NCBI RefSeq assembly: GCF_000297095.1
Contig: NZ_AEEA01000103.1
Location: 1-56,326, forward strand
Reading direction: 5' to 3'
DNA: 56,326 nt
DNA from: Treponema primitia ZAS-1
GTDB lineage: Bacteria > Spirochaetota > Spirochaetia > Treponematales > Breznakiellaceae
Shown here: positions 8,218 through 16,152 of the stretch, piece by piece
How positions within the stretch are numbered: position 1 is the stretch's first letter
How the letters are laid out: the number at the start of each line of letters is the position of its first letter
The notes under the pieces: model-generated
The model's input: only the letters and a program-made list of their open reading frames with translations
Database searches by the model: none
What the model was told of the DNA's origin: nothing
Translations under genes and position numbers: made by a program

Positions 8218-8582
8218 TTTTTTTTATCCGCAGATTCAGAAGTTTCGATGATTTTGATTTGTCGCAAAAAGTACCAGGTACCGGCGGGAGTACCGTTGGC
8301 AAAGGTCATTTCCCGGGAGCTTTCCTGTCCTTCCACGGTTACGGTCCGCTGCTGAAGATCCCAGAGCGTGTCCCGGTCCTCTTTGTCAATACGCCACTCC
8401 CGGTCGGTTCCGGTAATAACCAGTTCCATCCCGGGGCCGCTTCCTATAAGCCGCACCTGACCCGTAACCCGGACGGTGTTGGGGGTTTTATCCTGTCCAC
8501 CCAGCCCCATCAGCATAAGTGCGGAAAAAAATAGAGGCGGGATCAGAAAAAAAAACCTGCGGGGACGCCTGCTACTCCACAT
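8214..8582 (-). CDS. Hypothetical exported protein
   Basis: This 122-residue protein has a basic N-terminus (MWSSRRPRRFF) and one hydrophobic segment (about 10-28) that looks like a signal peptide or anchor. A soluble beta-rich region of about 90 residues follows, with no family I recognise. The content (VTGQVRLIGSGPGMELVITG) suggests a small OB- or DUF-like periplasmic domain. It starts within the 3' end of the peptidase gene (11-nt overlap) and is probably co-transcribed with it. It meets mrfA tail to tail. Confidence 0.7.
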   Translation of the reverse strand: MWSSRRPRRFFFLIPPLFFSALMLMGLGGQDKTPNTVRVTGQVRLIGSGPGMELVITGTDREWRIDKEDRDTLWDLQQRTVTVEGQESSREMTFANGTPAGTWYFLRQIKIIETSESADKKN

Positions 8583-10035
8583 CTATTTTCATCCGGGGTA
8601 AATACCCTTTACGCCGCAGCATATCCCGGGCATCTATGACGAAGGGCTTTAACGGCTGTACCGCCGACCGGGCCGAAACGGCGCCGGCAGCTTCGTTTGC
8701 ATTTGCCAGCGATAATATCACGCCGGTAAGCTCTCCGGTTTCTGCTTGTTCAGGCAGCTCATTCATATATCTTCTCAATACGGTACTTGTATTGTAGGTG
8801 AGGAGCGCTCCGCCGGGCGAAAGGGCTGTATCGTTGGGAACGGATTCTTTTTTCAGCCCGACGTATTTGATATTTCCGGAAGCCGAAGGGAAAACACCGG
8901 GGGTATCGCCGACGACGCTGTACACCCCTTCGCCGGGGTATAAGGGCAGTGATGTTACTCCCGGAAGATATGGTACCTTAAGCTTGTTTTGTATGATGGT
9001 ATCGTCCTTATACCCATAGCGGCCGCTGGTAGATCGAATATAATTTGCCGCCATCCAGTCTCCCAGCAGACTCCCCCAATCGTTGTATTTCGGATCAATT
9101 TTTGCCGCCGCCGCTTTAGTGACCGCTTTGTAATCCGTATCGGATGAGGTGATAATATCCCTGTAAATATCGGTCCCGTCGGATTGCAGCCTAAGCCATT
9201 GGAAAAAGAGGTAGGCGGTGGCATAATCATCCAAGGCGGATTTTTCCGTATGATTCCCCCAGACAAAGAAGGTATTCCCCTGGGCAATGGTTCTTTCCCG
9301 ATCCTCGACAAACCAGTCAAGCCGCTCATCATCGTGATTCGGCGCCCGATAGACGTATTCCGCTGCGGTGGAAAGACCTTCATCGATCCAGGTATCCATA
9401 AAGGTTATTGAATTATTGGATCTTCTTCGTACGGTTGCGGTGGCATAATTCATAAGATGCTGCAGTTCATGGGCAAAGGTGGTATTGGAACTAATGGAAC
9501 CCGGAACGCCGGGATTAGTATCCACATACATCATATCCATCTGATTGGAATACCGTGAATCAAAAAAATTTTCAGCCCAAAAATATCCCGCCACATAACC
9601 GGGAGTATTGGGAGTGTAGGTATCTTTAATATCCAGCAGCAGTATGGCCAGTTTTCCATCCCCATCCCCAAGCCAATCGGCCAATTCCAGGGTATTATGG
9701 GCAACAACCGGTCCCGTTGGCTCGTACTTAATATCATCTTGTATGCCAAAAACATCTACCATTTTTTGATATATATTAATATCGTATTCTTTCGCTATAC
9801 TTTCTGCGGTTCTAATACTTACCCCGGCGGTTCTTTCCACCCAGATAACGCATCGTTCCCCCTCCGCAAGCTTAACCGCATTAAGTTGATAGAATTTGGC
9901 AGTATCCAGATTCTGAGCCCAGAATTGCCTATCCTCCAGGCCATTATAGGGATTCTCAATCCCCGAGTTGGTGGGACAGGAGCTCATCAGAAGAATCAGT
10001 GACGTGACCAGGGCGGCTAAAACAAGTTGTCTCAT
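8572..10035 (-). CDS. M30-family zinc metallopeptidase lipoprotein
   Basis: Read from ATG 10035 this is a 487-residue lipoprotein. The start is followed by a hydrophobic signal (MRQLVLAALVTSLILLMSSC) ending in a spirochaete-type lipobox with cysteine near residue 20. The zinc site HELQH (FAHELQHLMNY) is near residue 188, followed by WIDEGLSTAAEY, the downstream glutamate region typical of M30 (hyicolysin-like) peptidases. A longer upstream frame exists but lacks a signal sequence and runs antisense through mrfB, so I reject it. No clear Shine-Dalgarno is visible. It is likely an outer-surface or periplasmic protease. Confidence 0.82.
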   Translation of the reverse strand: MRQLVLAALVTSLILLMSSCPTNSGIENPYNGLEDRQFWAQNLDTAKFYQLNAVKLAEGERCVIWVERTAGVSIRTAESIAKEYDINIYQKMVDVFGIQDDIKYEPTGPVVAHNTLELADWLGDGDGKLAILLLDIKDTYTPNTPGYVAGYFWAENFFDSRYSNQMDMMYVDTNPGVPGSISSNTTFAHELQHLMNYATATVRRRSNNSITFMDTWIDEGLSTAAEYVYRAPNHDDERLDWFVEDRERTIAQGNTFFVWGNHTEKSALDDYATAYLFFQWLRLQSDGTDIYRDIITSSDTDYKAVTKAAAAKIDPKYNDWGSLLGDWMAANYIRSTSGRYGYKDDTIIQNKLKVPYLPGVTSLPLYPGEGVYSVVGDTPGVFPSASGNIKYVGLKKESVPNDTALSPGGALLTYNTSTVLRRYMNELPEQAETGELTGVILSLANANEAAGAVSARSAVQPLKPFVIDARDMLRRKGYLPRMKIDVE

Positions 10036-10189
10036 AATAAAAGGAGTATACCATAACAAATCGCCGGTGAGAATATGCGGGCCACACGAACAAAGAGGAT
10101 AAAAAACCACAAAGGACACATGTGGTCCGTGGTTATTCCTCATTCGGGATTGCTTCCCCCAAATAATCCTGTCTATACTGGTACAGGGG

Positions 10190-11455
10190 ATGGGGATAGG
10201 GATGGGAGAAAATTTACGGGCCCGGCTGCGGCGGATCCGGGAAGCATCGCTTTCAGGGAAAGAGGAACTAAGGCCGGTACCACTTGCAACGAAGTTTCCC
10301 GCGCCACTTGCAACGAAGTTTCCCGCGCCACTTGCAACGAAGTTTCCCGCGCAGCACAGAGCGGCCCCGCCCTCCCCTGCTTCGGCTGCCCCCGATATGG
10401 CCGCCTTCCCCGGCTGGACACCGGTTGGGTTCCAATCCCTCAAGCGGTCGGTGTTTATGGTTCCCTCCGCGGCGATTCCCGCCAATCTGCCCCGGTCCCT
10501 GGGCATCCTCGTCCCGGATCTCCTCCGTTACCCTTCCTTCCCGCTTTCCCCGCCCCGCCGGGAAAACCTGCTCTTCTTCGACCTGGAAACCACGGGCCTT
10601 TCCACCGGCCCCGGTACCCTGGCCTTTCTGGCCGCCTTTGGCAGGCTGACGGAGACGCCCCTTGGAGAAGGCTGCCTTCGGGTAGACCAGTACCTGCTCC
10701 TGGATTATCCCGGGGAAAACGATTTTCTGGAGGCCATCCTGCAGGAGTTTTCAGCATCATCTTTAATCGTGAGCTATAACGGCAAGAGCTTTGATTCCCA
10801 GCTGCTCAAGATACGCTGCCTCATGAACGGTATACGGCCTCCGGAATATTACCAGGCGGATCTTCTCCACCCAAGCAGGCGGCTCTGGAAGCGGGTACTG
10901 CCATCCTGTTCCCAGGCTTCGATTGAAACCGCCGTGCTGGATCTGGATCGCAGCGGGGATATACCCGGCTCCATGGCTCCGGATATCTGGTTTTCCTTTC
11001 TGAAAACCGGGGATCCTAGGGAACTGATGGGAATCTGCGATCACAATGCAAGGGATATATTTGGCCTCCTGGCGATCCTGGGCGCCCTGTGCGGGATAGC
11101 GGAGGAACCCTGCGGCGGGGGTGAAAAATTCCGCTGCGATCCGGAAAGTCTTGCCCTGTGGTGGCATAGGGCGATCCGTATCTACGGGGAAAAAAATTTT
11201 GGCCCCGGGACGGCAAAGACCGGAGAAACCCTGTTACGGGCTGCGGCGGAACGGGGACACCGGCGGGCCGCCTACACATACTATCGTAAACTGGCGATAG
11301 AGGCGGAGTGGAAAAGGCGGGATCCGGCATCGGCCCTTGGGTACGTTAATTTGTTCTTGGCGTTACCCGAAATTCAGGATACTATGGGAGACGAGATGTT
11401 CCACCGCCGTGAACGGCTCGTGGAAAAAATTGAAACAAAGGGAAAACTACTATGA
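10190..11455 (+). CDS. mrfB: MrfB/YprB-like DEDDh exonuclease with in-frame mini-repeat array
   Basis: The RNase H-like exonuclease domain begins at LLFFDLETTGLSTGPG (catalytic Asp and Glu near residues 130-132), has SYNGKSFDSQLL near 195, and closes with CDHNARD near 283. That supplies the His and final Asp of the DEDDh set. A helical TPR-like region follows, as in Bacillus MrfB, the partner of MrfA. Residues 32-54 read LATKFPAP three times, coming from an inserted 24-bp DNA repeat rather than from the family. The start could be ATG 10190 or 10202. The stop overlaps the GNAT start (ATGA). Confidence 0.82.
   Translation: MGIGMGENLRARLRRIREASLSGKEELRPVPLATKFPAPLATKFPAPLATKFPAQHRAAPPSPASAAPDMAAFPGWTPVGFQSLKRSVFMVPSAAIPANLPRSLGILVPDLLRYPSFPLSPPRRENLLFFDLETTGLSTGPGTLAFLAAFGRLTETPLGEGCLRVDQYLLLDYPGENDFLEAILQEFSASSLIVSYNGKSFDSQLLKIRCLMNGIRPPEYYQADLLHPSRRLWKRVLPSCSQASIETAVLDLDRSGDIPGSMAPDIWFSFLKTGDPRELMGICDHNARDIFGLLAILGALCGIAEEPCGGGEKFRCDPESLALWWHRAIRIYGEKNFGPGTAKTGETLLRAAAERGHRRAAYTYYRKLAIEAEWKRRDPASALGYVNLFLALPEIQDTMGDEMFHRRERLVEKIETKGKLL
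10284..10351 (-). repeat. Three tandem 24-bp mini-repeats inside mrfB (antisense orientation)
   Basis: Exact 20-nt cores lie at 10284-10303, 10308-10327 and 10332-10351, read on the plus strand as the complement of CGCGGGAAACTTCGTTGCAA and separated by 4-nt spacers. The period is 24 bp, so copy number changes keep the frame. The array encodes LATKFPA repeats in the low-complexity N-terminal region, ahead of the nuclease domain. The same core occurs at 23181, 55836, 55860 and 55884, with a diverged copy at 43266. Confidence 0.95.
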
Positions 11456-11883
11456 ATATACGGCTTTTAACGATTGAGGATTACGATGCGGTTTACTCGC
11501 TATGGAAGATTTCTACGGGCATAAATTTAAGGACCCTGGATGATTCCGAAACGGGGATCAGAAAATTTTTGGAGCGGAACCCCCACACCTGTTTTGCGGC
11601 GGAAGAAAACGGCGAGCTGGCGGGAACCATATTGGGGGGCAATGACGGGCGCCGGGGGTATATATACCACATTGCGGTAAAGGCGAATTTCCGCAACCAG
11701 GGTATTGGAAGATCCCTGATTGAATCGGTAGAAAAGGCCCTCATCCAGGAGGGGATCAACAAGGTCGCCATGGTATCAATTAAGACCAATGTTGGGGGAA
11801 ACCGCTTTTTACGGGCCTGCGGATACCCCATCCGGGAAGATATTGTGTACCGGAATAAGAACCTCAACACCGAAAATAATTAG
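11452..11883 (+). CDS. GNAT-family N-acetyltransferase
   Basis: This is a 143-residue single-domain acetyltransferase. The acetyl-CoA motif A is IYHIAVKANFRNQGIGRSLIESVEKALI (about residues 62-90), with the RxxGxG/A loop present as RNQGIG. The late motif (NRFLRACGYP) is also typical. The substrate cannot be deduced. RimI-like protein acetyltransferases and small-molecule enzymes share this look. The start codon overlaps the mrfB stop, and ruvA follows 9 nt downstream, so the three are probably co-transcribed. Confidence 0.87.
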   Translation: MNIRLLTIEDYDAVYSLWKISTGINLRTLDDSETGIRKFLERNPHTCFAAEENGELAGTILGGNDGRRGYIYHIAVKANFRNQGIGRSLIESVEKALIQEGINKVAMVSIKTNVGGNRFLRACGYPIREDIVYRNKNLNTENN

Positions 11884-11892
11884 GAAGCGTCG

Positions 11893-12486
11893 ATGTTTAA
11901 CAGTATACGGGGAACCGTTACCGGAAAAATTGATGACACACTGCGGATCCTCACCGGGGGTCTTGAATGGGAAATCATCGTACCCCTTACGGATATGGGC
12001 CGCTTCCCCCTTCCCGGTGAGGAGGGGCAGGTCTATACCTGGCTGTATCACCGGGAGGACCAGATGCGGCTCTTCGGCTTTGCCGATGAAATCCGGCGCG
12101 CTACCTTTTTGGAACTCCTCAAGGTTGAAGGCATAGGCCCCAAGGCGGCGGTGAAGATCATGGGGGGCATAAGCCAGACAGAATTGCAGCGGGCCCTGGA
12201 CACCGAAGATGTGGGCCGCCTGGAAGCGGTACCCGGCCTGGGAAAGAAGACCGCACAAAAGATGATCCTCGCCCTTAAGGGAAAACTGACAAGCGGCAGT
12301 GACAAGCCCAGGGCGGCCTCCCCCCACGGCGACCTGGTAACAGCCCTGGCAGAGATGGGTTACGATCAACGCTCAGCCGCAGACGCCCTGGCAAAGGCCG
12401 AAGCATCCCTGCCGCCCGGCTTAAGCGGGGCAGAACTGGAGAAGGCGCTGTTCAGACAGGCAATACTGTATTTGAGCGGAGCGTAA
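11893..12486 (+). CDS. ruvA: Holliday junction branch-migration protein RuvA
   Basis: This 197-residue protein has normal RuvA architecture: an N-terminal OB fold (MFNSIRGTVTGKIDD...), two helix-hairpin-helix motifs (KVEGIGPKAAVKIM and AVPGLGKKTAQKMI) at about residues 77-130, and a C-terminal RuvB-binding domain (DLVTALAEMGYDQRSAADAL). It forms the tetramer that holds Holliday junctions for RuvB. A GGAAG Shine-Dalgarno precedes the ATG. ruvB is 2.6 kb downstream, separated by an Rpn-type nuclease gene and an opposite-strand gene. Confidence 0.96.
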   Translation: MFNSIRGTVTGKIDDTLRILTGGLEWEIIVPLTDMGRFPLPGEEGQVYTWLYHREDQMRLFGFADEIRRATFLELLKVEGIGPKAAVKIMGGISQTELQRALDTEDVGRLEAVPGLGKKTAQKMILALKGKLTSGSDKPRAASPHGDLVTALAEMGYDQRSAADALAKAEASLPPGLSGAELEKALFRQAILYLSGA

Positions 12487-12544
12487 CCAAGCTGTCATTC
12501 TTTTCACGATTTTTCTGGTATGACTAAAGCAAAATCTATCCTCA

Positions 12545-12579
12545 CCCCTTTAAGGGGGTATATGGGAACATCGGTTCCC
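12545..12579. promoter_or_regulatory. Two tandem hairpins in the leader of the Rpn-like gene
   Basis: CCCCTT/AAGGGG (12545-12557) and GGGAAC/GTTCCC (12564-12579, ATCG loop) lie between ruvA and the GGAGG of the next gene. They could be an attenuator, an operator or end marks of an inserted unit. The function is unknown. Confidence 0.4.
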
Positions 12580-12600
12580 ACAAATTTGAGGAGGAAAACC

Positions 12601-13572
12601 ATGGCCATCCACAACGCCAGGGACAATAGCTTTAAGCTCATCCTGGGTAACCACCAGCTTTTTGTCGAGTTTTTGCGGGACTATCTGAATATCGATCTGC
12701 TCAAGGATGTTCAGCCCGAGGACATTGAGGACATGAGCGAACGGTTCCTACCGCTCTTCCAGGACAACCAGGACTCGGACACGGTCAAGCGGATCAACCT
12801 GAAGGGCGAGCCGCCCATCTTTGTCATTGCCCTACTGGAGCACGAGTCCAAGGTGAATTTCAGGTCGAGTTTCAAGATGTTCCAGTACATCTGTCTCATC
12901 CTGGACAACTACGAAAAAGAAATTAACAAGGAGCAAGAGGGCGCCAGCGCAAAGAAGGGCTTCCGGTATCCGCCGGTACTGCCTATCGTTTTCTATGACG
13001 GAACGGACCCTTGGACGGCGGAGCTAAACTTTCTGGACCGGACCGCCCTAAACCAGGTGTTCCAAAAGTACATCCCCAAGTTTGAATACCTCCTGGTGGA
13101 CCTGAACCGGTACGCGCCGGAGGATCTGGTCCGGTTTGGCGATGCACTGTCCCTGATTATGCTGATCGACAAGCTGGAGACCTGGGACGGGGAGTCGCTT
13201 CTGAACAAGATGCCCCCGGACTACCTCGAACGGATGGCGTTGAAAATCCCCAAGGAATTGACTAGACTGATAACGGATGTGATGAGCACCCTGTTGAATC
13301 GGCTTAAGTTTCCCGAGGAGGAGACGCGGACCGTGACCAATTATTTCACCGGGAAGGAGGAACGGGGCATGTTTGAGCATGTGGTAGAAAAAGTTCTGGA
13401 AGACAGACGCCGCGCCCGAGAGGAAGGCAAGGAGGAAGGTGAGAAAGTCGGCAAGGAAGAAAAAGCCCTGGAAGCCGCACGGAATTTCCTTGGAATGGGA
13501 TTGAGTCCGGAGCAGGTTGCCAAAGGAACCGGCCTTGACCTTGCAACCGTCAAAAATATTTCCTTACCATAA
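12601..13572 (+). CDS. Rpn/YhgA-like PD-(D/E)XK nuclease family protein
   Basis: This 323-residue protein belongs to the recombination-promoting nuclease (Rpn) / YhgA-like putative transposase family. The N-terminal DNSFKLILGNHQLFVEFLRDYL and the internal PIFVIALLEHESKVNF (candidate E-x-K catalytic pair near residues 77-80) fit the PD-(D/E)XK core. The segment PVLPIVFYDGTDPWTAELNF is also typical of the family. The C-terminus is a charged coiled coil (RRAREEGKEEGEKVGKEEKA) plus a short HTH-like tail (LSPEQVAKGTGLDLATV). ATG 12601 is chosen over an upstream in-frame ATG (12520) because GAGGAGG lies just before it. Such genes are usually multi-copy. Confidence 0.82.
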   Translation: MAIHNARDNSFKLILGNHQLFVEFLRDYLNIDLLKDVQPEDIEDMSERFLPLFQDNQDSDTVKRINLKGEPPIFVIALLEHESKVNFRSSFKMFQYICLILDNYEKEINKEQEGASAKKGFRYPPVLPIVFYDGTDPWTAELNFLDRTALNQVFQKYIPKFEYLLVDLNRYAPEDLVRFGDALSLIMLIDKLETWDGESLLNKMPPDYLERMALKIPKELTRLITDVMSTLLNRLKFPEEETRTVTNYFTGKEERGMFEHVVEKVLEDRRRAREEGKEEGEKVGKEEKALEAARNFLGMGLSPEQVAKGTGLDLATVKNISLP

Positions 13573-13671
13573 GGGTGGCGGCGTGGCTGGGCTTGACTTG
13601 GCATTTAATATAAGATTCAATATCTTTTCCTATTCACCCTTGCGTCTCTTCGGTGCCGAATCAAGTTTAGC

Positions 13672-14865
13672 CTATAGCTTAAATCCTATTCCTAAATTTA
13701 TAGAAATGCCATGTGTTTCATATGAATACTCGCCCAGAAAATTATCGTTGTACTGCCCATCCCATTCCCTCAAATCATCGTTTGTTTTTTCGTATTCACT
13801 GTTAAACTTAAAACCATAGGAACCATTAATGCGAAAATATGTTGTAGGGTTTAGTGCATAATCCATTCCCGCGCCAACCCGCAGCCACAGCGCGCTATGT
13901 TTTGACGACTCAAACTGTCCGGAAATCAGCGCAAATCCATACTCAACGCCGGCAAGGGGGAAAAGGGTGATTTTAGAAAATTTAAACGGATATTTTCCAA
14001 ATAGTCCAATATTCAAAATGCCAAAACCATTCCCCCATTGTGAATCCTCATGGAAATTAACATCCCTATTATCCAAACTCGTTCTGCCATCAATCCAGTA
14101 GCCGGTTGTTCCGGATAACTGAGCATACATAAAATCTACGCTTACCAGCGCGTATATCAGATCCAAAAACATACCGCCGCCTATATTATATCCCGTTTGA
14201 TCAAATGAATAATCGCCCAGTTCATATTCCACTTCCATGGTACGAAATAGCAGACCCCCTTTCAAACCTCCGCCCATACTGAACCAAGAATCGTTTTGCT
14301 GTAAAACGGGGGCCGGCTTAGCTTCGCGTTGTTTTGTTATGCGCTTCGCTGTGCTCGTTGATGCGGCAGGCTGTCCCAATAAGACGGCCATAGTATCGTC
14401 CGTTAGTATCGTTCTTGTTTCTATACCGTGAATCGCCGCTGTTTCCACATCTATTGCCCGTAGGCGCAGCCGGTAATTTGAACCAAAGGGATCGATTGAG
14501 CCGGAAATTATAATTTCCGCTCCAAGTTTCTTTCCTATGGATTGTGCCGATACATCGCTTACCTCTCCGGAAAGCTGAAAATCCATTTCCTGTTGTATCA
14601 GCTCAAGATTTTGACGATCCACAATGGTATAATTTCTTTTTTGAAGAAAATATTTGATTATTTCATCAATTATATATTCCGAAAGAGTGGCGCTTTCTGA
14701 TTGCATATTCAAGACGACTATTTTCGTACCCGGTGTTATAATTTCTGAAAAATTATTAACAGACTCGCTGATCCCCGTATCAATACCGGCAGCTTCCTGG
14801 GCGTTAATAAGTTGATTGAATCCTAAAAATCCAATAATACTCAAAAACAATATCACCTTCTTCAT
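13672..14865 (-). CDS. CsgG/LpoB-like domain fused to an outer-membrane barrel
   Basis: A 397-residue exported protein has a clear signal peptide (MKKVILFLSIIGFLGFNQLINAQ). Residues of about 45-180 resemble the CsgG/TolB-N type fold: KIVVLNMQSES, a helix, YTIVDRQNLELIQQEMDFQLSGEVSD, then AQSIGKKLGAEIIISGSI. From about 200 on, the sequence alternates as in a beta barrel and ends INLGIGFKL, a usual C-terminal beta signal. The role is unknown, perhaps assembly or transport at the outer membrane. It lies on the opposite strand between the Rpn gene and ruvB and is somewhat AT-richer than ruvB. Confidence 0.72.
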   Translation of the reverse strand: MKKVILFLSIIGFLGFNQLINAQEAAGIDTGISESVNNFSEIITPGTKIVVLNMQSESATLSEYIIDEIIKYFLQKRNYTIVDRQNLELIQQEMDFQLSGEVSDVSAQSIGKKLGAEIIISGSIDPFGSNYRLRLRAIDVETAAIHGIETRTILTDDTMAVLLGQPAASTSTAKRITKQREAKPAPVLQQNDSWFSMGGGLKGGLLFRTMEVEYELGDYSFDQTGYNIGGGMFLDLIYALVSVDFMYAQLSGTTGYWIDGRTSLDNRDVNFHEDSQWGNGFGILNIGLFGKYPFKFSKITLFPLAGVEYGFALISGQFESSKHSALWLRVGAGMDYALNPTTYFRINGSYGFKFNSEYEKTNDDLREWDGQYNDNFLGEYSYETHGISINLGIGFKL

Positions 14866-14930
14866 AGGTTTTAGTATTTACTACATTGGAGTATATAGTC
14901 AATGGTTTGGGTTTTATTACGAAAAATTTA

Positions 14931-14956
14931 ATAAACCTACAAAAATGTAGGTTTAT
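14931..14956. promoter_or_regulatory. Perfect 10-bp-stem palindrome in the divergent region before ruvB
   Basis: ATAAACCTAC pairs with GTAGGTTTAT around a 6-nt loop. It lies between the divergent 14865 and 15064 starts rather than at a gene end, so an operator is more likely than a terminator. The remaining 170 nt of this gap show nothing else clear. Confidence 0.4.
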
Positions 14957-15063
14957 TTATCTCATGGGTAGGTATCGCTGCCTTTAATCGCAGGTTTTTT
15001 GAAGGTTTCGGGGCGGACTTGTATCCCTTGTGAAAATAATCCCTCCCAGGCTATAGTACTCCC

Positions 15064-16152
15064 ATGGGAAAAAGCAAATCCGGCAATCCTAATTTTCCTC
15101 CGTCCGTTGAGGATATCCCCAAGGGGACTTTGTCCCCAGGACTGCTCCACGGCGAGCTTATAGCGGAGGAGGATACACGGGATCATTCCCTCCGCCCCCA
15201 TAGTTTGAAGGAATTTCTGGGACAGGCGGCGATGAAGGAAAACCTGGAGGTCTTTATCAAGGCTGCCAAGGCCAGGCAGGAGAGTCTGGACCACCTGTTT
15301 TTGATCGGACCCCCGGGGCTGGGAAAGACCACCCTGGCCCAGGTGATTGCCCACGAGCTGGAGACGGAGATTGTCCAGACTTCCGCGCCGGCATTGGAAA
15401 AGCCAAAGGACCTGGTAGGGATACTCACCAGCCTGAAGGATCGGAATGTTTTTTTTATAGACGAGATACACCGGCTCAAGCCCGCCATCGAAGAGATGCT
15501 CTACATCGCCATGGAGGACTACGAGATGGACTGGATAATAGGCCAGGGACCGGGGGCGCGGACATTGCGGATTCCCATCAAACCCTTCACCTTGATTGGG
15601 GCTACCACCAAGGCGGGGAATGTCTCAAGCCCCTTGGTAAGCCGCTTCGGTATCCCCTGTCGTTTTTCCTTTTACGAGAAGGCGGATATGGAAGCCATAG
15701 TCCTCCGCTCCGCAGGAATACTGGAAACTAAAATCGATAAGGATGCTGCATCGCTCCTGGCCGCCTCCGCCCGGGGTACTCCGCGGGTAGCGAACCGGCT
15801 GCTCCGCCGTATGCGGGACTTTGCCCAGGTGGCCGGGGCGGCTTCAATCACACAAAAAGTGGTGGCAGAAGGACTGCGCAGGCTGGAGATAGATCATCTG
15901 GGCCTGGAAAAACAGGACCGGGAAATCCTGGCCATGATCATCAAGCGCTACAACGGGGGCCCCGTGGGCGCAGAAACCCTGGCGATTTCCATAGGGGAAG
16001 GGGTGGATACCCTGGAGGATTACTACGAACCCTACCTGATCCAGGCGGGGCTCCTCCAGCGTACCCCCCGGGGCCGCATGGCTACCGCCTTAACCTATGA
16101 ACACCTCAAACTTCCCAAGGGCAGCAATGAAACTAACGGACTTCTCTTTTGA
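15064..16152 (+). CDS. ruvB: Holliday junction branch-migration ATPase RuvB
   Basis: This 362-residue AAA+ motor has P-loop GPPGLGKTT near residue 82, Walker B FFIDEIHRL near 131, sensor-1 GATTKAG, an arginine finger in LVSRFGIP, and the winged-helix end (QAGLLQRTPRGRMAT). It powers branch migration with RuvA and RuvC. The N-terminus carries about 45 extra residues before the conserved LRPHSLKEFLGQ and no Shine-Dalgarno is obvious, so the exact start is uncertain. queA begins inside its 3' end, forming a ruvB-queA unit as in many bacteria. Confidence 0.95.
   Translation: MGKSKSGNPNFPPSVEDIPKGTLSPGLLHGELIAEEDTRDHSLRPHSLKEFLGQAAMKENLEVFIKAAKARQESLDHLFLIGPPGLGKTTLAQVIAHELETEIVQTSAPALEKPKDLVGILTSLKDRNVFFIDEIHRLKPAIEEMLYIAMEDYEMDWIIGQGPGARTLRIPIKPFTLIGATTKAGNVSSPLVSRFGIPCRFSFYEKADMEAIVLRSAGILETKIDKDAASLLAASARGTPRVANRLLRRMRDFAQVAGAASITQKVVAEGLRRLEIDHLGLEKQDREILAMIIKRYNGGPVGAETLAISIGEGVDTLEDYYEPYLIQAGLLQRTPRGRMATALTYEHLKLPKGSNETNGLLF

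Noticed and set aside
10284..10351. Tandem repeats resembling a tiny CRISPR array
   Set aside because: Spacers are 4 nt and identical, units lie in an open reading frame, and no cas gene is present. The same holds for 55836-55903.
10035..10506. N-terminal extension of the M30 peptidase to 10506
   Set aside because: It runs antisense through mrfB and its repeats. The signal peptide and lipobox start at 10035.
10075..10779. Plus-strand frame with CNEVSRAT repeats
   Set aside because: It is another frame of mrfB and its mini-repeat array, with low-complexity Pro/Gly/Arg content typical of GC-rich shadows.
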